This document shows, piece after piece, positions 59,800 through 64,000 of a DNA stretch of 64,000 nucleotides. The stretch spans positions 1-64,000 of the forward strand of contig NZ_JAATVU010000025.1 of NCBI RefSeq assembly GCF_013184745.1. The letters are read 5' to 3'. A program made the translations under genes and the position numbers. The stretch's first letter is position 1. Every line of letters starts with the position of its first letter. The DNA comes from Mangrovicoccus sp. HB161399 (GTDB taxonomy: Bacteria > Pseudomonadota > Alphaproteobacteria > Rhodobacterales > Rhodobacteraceae). The notes under the pieces were generated by a model. That model saw nothing but the letters and a program-made list of their open reading frames with translations, did not search any database and was not told the DNA's origin.

Positions 59800-60984
59800 A
59801 TGCAGTATCCAGACCGGTTCTCCGATCTGCCCGCTTACGCATTTCCGCGTCTGCGGGCTCTTCTCGACCATCACCAGCCCGGCGGGGCGCCCTTGTCGAT
59901 GTCGATCGGCGAGCCGAAACATGCATTTCCGGACTGGGTCAGCGCCATCATCGCGGAAAACGCAGCCGGTTTCGGCAGTTACCCCGCCAATGACGGCACG
60001 CCCGAGCTGTTGTCGGCGATCGCCGGCTGGATCGGGCGGCGCTATGGCGTGACCGTCGACGGCGCCACCCAGATCATGGCGCTGAACGGCAGCCGCGAGG
60101 GGCTCTACAACATTGCGATGGCGATCGCGCCGGAGACGAAGAACGGGCGGAAGCCCGTCTTCCTGATGCCGAACCCGTTCTACCAGGCCTATGCCGTGGC
60201 CGCGATCTCGGTCGGGGCGGAGCCGGTGATGATTCCCGCGACGCGAGAAACCGGGCATCTGCCCGATTATGCGGCACTGCCGTCGGAAATTCTCGACCGG
60301 GTGACGCTCTGCTACATCTGTTCGCCGTCCAATCCGCAGGGCGCGGTGGCGGGCGAGGATTACTGGCGCGGGCTGCTGGCGCTGGCCGAGAAGCACGATT
60401 TCAAGATTGTCGCCGACGAATGCTATTCCGAGATCTACCGCGGCGCGCCGCCCCCTGGCATCCTCGCCGCGGCGGCCGCGACCGGCGCCGATCCCGAACG
60501 CGTCCTGGCGATCCATTCGCTGTCGAAGCGATCGAACCTGCCGGGGCTGCGCTCGGGCTGCGTGACCTCCGGTCCGGAAAACATCCGCCGCATCCGCCAG
60601 CTGCGCGCCTATGGCGGCGCGCCGCTGCCGCTGCCGCTGCAGGCCGCCGCCGCCAAGGTTTGGGCCGACGAAGAGCACGTGGTCGAGAACCGCCGACTCT
60701 ACGGCGTGAAATTCGAGCTGGCCGACCGGATCTTCGGCGACGTGCCGGGCTACGAGCCGCCGGTGGCCGGGTTCTTCCTCTGGCTTCCCGTGCCGGACGG
60801 GGAGGCGGCCTGCCTGAAGCTTTGGCAGGAGACCGGCGTGCGCTGCCTGCCCGGCGCCTATCTCGGCCGCGACAGCGGCTCCGGCAACCCCGGCGCGGGC
60901 TTCATCCGCACCGCGCTGGTCGCGCCGATGGAGCAGACCGAGACGGGGCTGACCCTGATCCGCCATTGCCTTTATGACAGTTGA
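59800..60984 (+). CDS. PLP-dependent class I/II aminotransferase (DapC-like)
   Basis: A 394-residue fold-type I aminotransferase. LSMSIGEPKHAFPDWV is the N-terminal block, NPFYQAYAVAA and SPSNPQGAV follow, and the PLP lysine is Lys243 in SLSKRSNLPG. Near DapC (succinyl-diaminopimelate transaminase) by motifs, giving a lysine/peptidoglycan role, but other amino acids are possible. It ends 11 bp before the ftsK start, so the two are probably cotranscribed. Confidence 0.9.
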   Translation: MQYPDRFSDLPAYAFPRLRALLDHHQPGGAPLSMSIGEPKHAFPDWVSAIIAENAAGFGSYPANDGTPELLSAIAGWIGRRYGVTVDGATQIMALNGSREGLYNIAMAIAPETKNGRKPVFLMPNPFYQAYAVAAISVGAEPVMIPATRETGHLPDYAALPSEILDRVTLCYICSPSNPQGAVAGEDYWRGLLALAEKHDFKIVADECYSEIYRGAPPPGILAAAAATGADPERVLAIHSLSKRSNLPGLRSGCVTSGPENIRRIRQLRAYGGAPLPLPLQAAAAKVWADEEHVVENRRLYGVKFELADRIFGDVPGYEPPVAGFFLWLPVPDGEAACLKLWQETGVRCLPGAYLGRDSGSGNPGAGFIRTALVAPMEQTETGLTLIRHCLYDS

Positions 60985-60995
60985 GGACCTGAGCC

Positions 60996-63900
60996 ATGGC
61001 CTATTCGACCCGCGGACGTGATCCCCTTCTGGATGCCGAGACCCAGGCGGCGCTGGAACGGCGGACAAGCGAGCTGATCGGCCTGGCGCTGATCGCCGGG
61101 GCCGTCGGCCTCGGGCTGATCCTGGCGAGCTATTCGCCCTACGACCCGTCCTTCCTGGGCAGCACCACAGGCGATCCGCAGAACCTGCTGGGCTATCCCG
61201 GCGCCTATGTGGCCTCGGCGCTCAGCTTCATCTTCGGCCGCGGCGCCTGGGCGCTGGTGGTGGCGCTCGGCATCTGGGGCGGGCGCTTCCTGTTCCACCG
61301 CGGCGGCGACCGGCTGCTCAGCCGCGGCGTCTTCCTGCCGCTGTGGGTCGCGCTGGCCGCCATCTATGCCTCCAGCTACGTGCCGGGGCCGGAATGGACG
61401 CATCATTTCGGGCTCGGCGGCATGCTGGGCGATGCCGCGCTCGGCATCCTGATCGGCATCCTGCCGCTCGGGCTCGGCCTGTCGCTGAAGATTTCCGCCG
61501 TGCTCCTGGGGCTCGGCGTGCTGGCCTTCGGGCTGTTCTGCACCGGCTTCACCCGGGCGGAGCTAGGCGGGCTCGGCCGGTTCCTCGGGATCGGCACGGT
61601 GCTGGCCTATGACAAGCTGCTGCGCCGTGCTGGCGAGGCGGGGCAGGGGGCGGCCGCCGGCATGTCCGAAGCCCGCGCCCGCCGCGCCGAGGCCCGCGAG
61701 GAGCGCCGCGCGGTCAAGGCGGAGCGCAAGGCCGCCGCCCGCGCGGAGCCGAAGAGCTCGCGCCGCGCGGTGCTGCCCGACGACGACGACATACCGGTGC
61801 TCGACGAGGACGAGGACTGGACCCGCGACCCGCTGTTCCAGACCGCGGCGGAACGAGCCGCCTATGGCGGCGAGGCCTACGAGGATGACGGCGCCGACGG
61901 GCGCTGGGACGCGGAAGAGCCGGACGGGGACGGCTATGACGACGGCTATGGCGACGATGACGGCGGCTACGAGGAGCCGCGCCCGGCGAAGGCGAGCTTC
62001 CTCAGCCGCATTCCGGTGATCGGTCCGCGCATCGCGCCCGAACCGGCGCCCGAGCCTTACGACATGTATGATGACGAGGACGAGGAATTGAGCGACGAGG
62101 CCGACGACCGCCTGCAGGCCCGCATCACCGGCGCGATCCGCCGCCGCCAGCGCCAGGACCGTGCCCAGCTCGCGGCCAAGCGCCGGCGCGGGAAGGCGCC
62201 TGCCGCCGCGCCGGAGCCCGAGCCCGAGTCCGGGGAGGAGGCCGGCAGCCCTGCGATGTTCATCCGCCCGCGCCGGGCGGAGCCGCCGGTCGCAGGCCGT
62301 CAGATGCCGCGGTTCGAGGAAGTGGCGGACGACATGGATGACGAGGACGATTTCGCCCCGGCTCCCGCGGCGACCGCCACCGAGATCCCGCGCTTCCTCG
62401 CCCAGAAGGCCGTGGTGCGCCAGCCGGTCCAGGCGCCGCCGAAACCTTCCGCCCGCGTCCGGGCCGAGGCGCAGCCGGATTTCCTCGGCGTGCCGGAGGA
62501 AGGGTATGCCCCGCCGCCGCTGGCGCTGCTGACCGACCCCTCGACGGTGGAGAAGCACTACCTGTCGGACGAGGCGCTGCAGGAAAACGCCCGCATGCTG
62601 GAGACCGTGCTCGACGATTACGGCGTGAAGGGCGACATCGTCTCGGTCCGCCCGGGCCCGGTCGTCACCATGTACGAGCTGGAACCGGCCCCGGGCCTCA
62701 AGGCGAGCCGCGTCATCGGCCTGGCCGACGACATCGCGCGCTCGATGTCGGCGCTTTCGGCGCGGGTGTCCACCGTTCCGGGCCGCACCGTGATCGGCAT
62801 CGAACTGCCCAACGAGCACCGCGAGATGGTGCTCCTGCGCGAAATACTGGCCTCCACCGATTTCGACGACGGCAAGGCGCGCCTGCCGCTGGCGCTCGGC
62901 AAGGACATCGGCGGCCGCCCGATCGTGGCGAACCTCGCCAAGATGCCCCACCTGCTGATCGCGGGCACCACGGGCTCGGGGAAATCCGTCGCGATCAACA
63001 CGATGATCCTGTCGCTGCTCTACAAGCTCTCGCCGGAAGAGTGCCGCCTGATCATGATCGACCCGAAGATGCTGGAGCTTTCCGTCTATGACGGGATCCC
63101 GCATCTGCTGTCCCCCGTGGTCACCGACCCCAAGAAGGCCGTCGTCGCGCTGAAATGGGTGGTGGGCGAGATGGAGGACCGCTACCGCAAGATGTCCAAG
63201 ATGGGCGTGCGCAACATCGAGGGCTACAACGGCCGCGTCGCCGATGCGCTGGCCAAGGGCGAGCTGTTCTCGCGCACCGTCCAGACCGGCTTCGACGACG
63301 AGACCGGCGATCCGGTGTTCGAGACCGAGGAGATCCAGCCGGTCAAGCTGCCGTTCATCGTGGTGATCGTCGACGAGATGGCCGACCTGATGATGGTGGC
63401 CGGCAAGGAGATCGAGGCCTGCATCCAGCGCCTGGCGCAGATGGCGCGGGCCTCGGGCATCCACATCATCATGGCGACGCAGCGTCCCTCGGTCGATGTC
63501 ATCACCGGCACGATCAAGGCGAACTTCCCGACCCGGATCTCCTTCCAGGTGACCTCCAAGGTCGACAGCCGCACGATCCTGGGCGAGATGGGGGCCGAGC
63601 AGCTGCTCGGCATGGGCGACATGCTCTACATGGCGGGCGGCGCGAAGATCACCCGCGTCCACGGGCCCTTCGCCTCGGACGAGGAGGTCGAGGAAGTCGT
63701 CACCTACCTCAAGGCCTACGGTCCGCCGGAATACGTCAACACCGTGCTCGAGGGGCCGGATGACGAGGCGGCGCCGGATATCGACGCGGTGCTCGGCCTG
63801 GGCGGCAACACCACCGGCGAGGATGCGCTCTACGACAAGGCGGTGCAGATCGTCATCAAGGACCGCAAGTGCTCCACCTCCTACATCCAGCGCAAGCTCG

Positions 63901-64000
63901 GCATCGGCTACAACAAGGCCGCGCGGCTCGTCGAGCAGATGGAGGAAGAGGGCCTGGTCTCGCAGGCCAACCACGTGGGCAAGCGCGAGATCCTCGTGCC
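60996..64000 (+). CDS. ftsK: DNA translocase FtsK (3' end outside window)
   Basis: FtsK pumps chromosomal DNA through the division septum. About 1001 residues are present. There are four membrane segments in the first 200 residues, then a long acidic and basic linker (about 220-520) with Asp/Glu runs. The RecA-like motor has Walker A GTTGSGKS at 657-664 and Walker B in [12 protein letters not shown]. The winged-helix gamma domain begins near 942 ([42 protein letters not shown]) and reads KREILV at the window end, so only a few residues are missing. ATG at 60996. Confidence 0.96.
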   Translation, partial: MAYSTRGRDPLLDAETQAALERRTSELIGLALIAGAVGLGLILASYSPYDPSFLGSTTGDPQNLLGYPGAYVASALSFIFGRGAWALVVALGIWGGRFLFHRGGDRLLSRGVFLPLWVALAAIYASSYVPGPEWTHHFGLGGMLGDAALGILIGILPLGLGLSLKISAVLLGLGVLAFGLFCTGFTRAELGGLGRFLGIGTVLAYDKLLRRAGEAGQGAAAGMSEARARRAEAREERRAVKAERKAAARAEPKSSRRAVLPDDDDIPVLDEDEDWTRDPLFQTAAERAAYGGEAYEDDGADGRWDAEEPDGDGYDDGYGDDDGGYEEPRPAKASFLSRIPVIGPRIAPEPAPEPYDMYDDEDEELSDEADDRLQARITGAIRRRQRQDRAQLAAKRRRGKAPAAAPEPEPESGEEAGSPAMFIRPRRAEPPVAGRQMPRFEEVADDMDDEDDFAPAPAATATEIPRFLAQKAVVRQPVQAPPKPSARVRAEAQPDFLGVPEEGYAPPPLALLTDPSTVEKHYLSDEALQENARMLETVLDDYGVKGDIVSVRPGPVVTMYELEPAPGLKASRVIGLADDIARSMSALSARVSTVPGRTVIGIELPNEHREMVLLREILASTDFDDGKARLPLALGKDIGGRPIVANLAKMPHLLIAGTTGSGKSVAINTMILSLLYKLSPEECRLIMIDPKMLELSVYDGIPHLLSPVVTDPKKAVVALKWVVGEMEDRYRKMSKMGVRNIEGYNGRVADALAKGELFSRTVQTGFDDETGDPVFETEEIQPVKLPFIVVIVDEMADLMMVAGKEIEACIQRLAQMARASGIHIIMATQRPSVDVITGTIKANFPTRISFQVTSKVDSRTILGEMGAEQLLGMGDMLYMAGGAKITRVHGPFASDEEVEEVVTYLKAYGPPEYVNTVLEGPDDEAAPDIDAVLGLGGNTTGEDALYDKAVQIVIKDRKCSTSYIQRKLGIGYNKAARLVEQMEEEGLVSQANHVGKREILV

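Noticed and set aside
1-64000. tRNA or rRNA genes
   Set aside because: No cloverleaf-type T-loop (GGTTCGAATCC-like) or conserved rRNA stretch was noticed in the intergenic regions. A tRNA scan was not possible, so a missed gene cannot be fully excluded.

Overview
The window is a very GC-rich chromosomal segment of an alphaproteobacterium, almost certainly Rhodobacteraceae/Paracoccaceae (roseobacter-like). The gene order supports this: PerM-HdaA-PPK, then Ppx nearby; a short type ProRS; PCMT-TolC-PopZ-like; and UbiH / amidase / aminotransferase / FtsK. No rRNA, tRNA, CRISPR array or prophage was seen. Most of the sequence is ordinary core genome with a few accessory stretches.

Layout. 1-1500: the 3' end of a decayed IS5-family transposase, then a small Cys/His protein and a DUF305 metal-binding-type secreted protein. 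1579-9723: methyltransferase, DsrE-like protein, exopolyphosphatase, and the PerM-HdaA-polyphosphate kinase operon, in which ppk appears to start at CTG inside a 4-bp overlap. 10281-19629: prolyl-tRNA synthetase, aquaporin Z, 3-methyladenine glycosylase, DUF302 protein, HExxH lipoprotein, adenine deaminase, SDR and Tex. 19744-35440: a large catabolic island on the minus strand. 35707-47299: methyltransferase, RNase R, a 1.4-kb gene-free stretch with a 9-bp minisatellite, two paralogous lytic transglycosylases and a GH25 lysozyme around rpmB, a racemase, and a mannitol-dehydrogenase-family/GntR pair. 47408-52849: an AraC-RidA-esterase-AraC group facing a Baeyer-Villiger-type monooxygenase. 53105-64000: PCMT, TolC, a PopZ-like protein, EF-P, UbiH-type hydroxylase, amidase, aminotransferase, and FtsK cut by the window edge.

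The most interesting part is the island at 19744-35440. Operon A (28420 down to 19744) encodes a trimethylamine-dehydrogenase-family flavoprotein, a complete polyamine-type ABC importer, a YtcJ-like amidohydrolase and an ArgE-like deacetylase. Operon B (33751 down to 28857) encodes a flavin monooxygenase, a Rid protein without the usual catalytic arginine, a DUF1028 protein, an aldehyde dehydrogenase and a LysR regulator; a GMC oxidoreductase lies just upstream. The same 15-bp dyad (TTAG-N7-CTAA, 12 of 15 positions identical) lies about 90 bp upstream of the first gene of both operons. This suggests one LysR regulon for uptake and oxidative breakdown of an acylated or methylated amine that I cannot identify.

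Other notable signals are GC-rich hairpins that bury the Shine-Dalgarno sequences of the esterase gene and of tex, a GntR regulator with two winged-helix domains, a second Rid protein without the catalytic arginine, and a probable PopZ-type polar organiser next to tolC.
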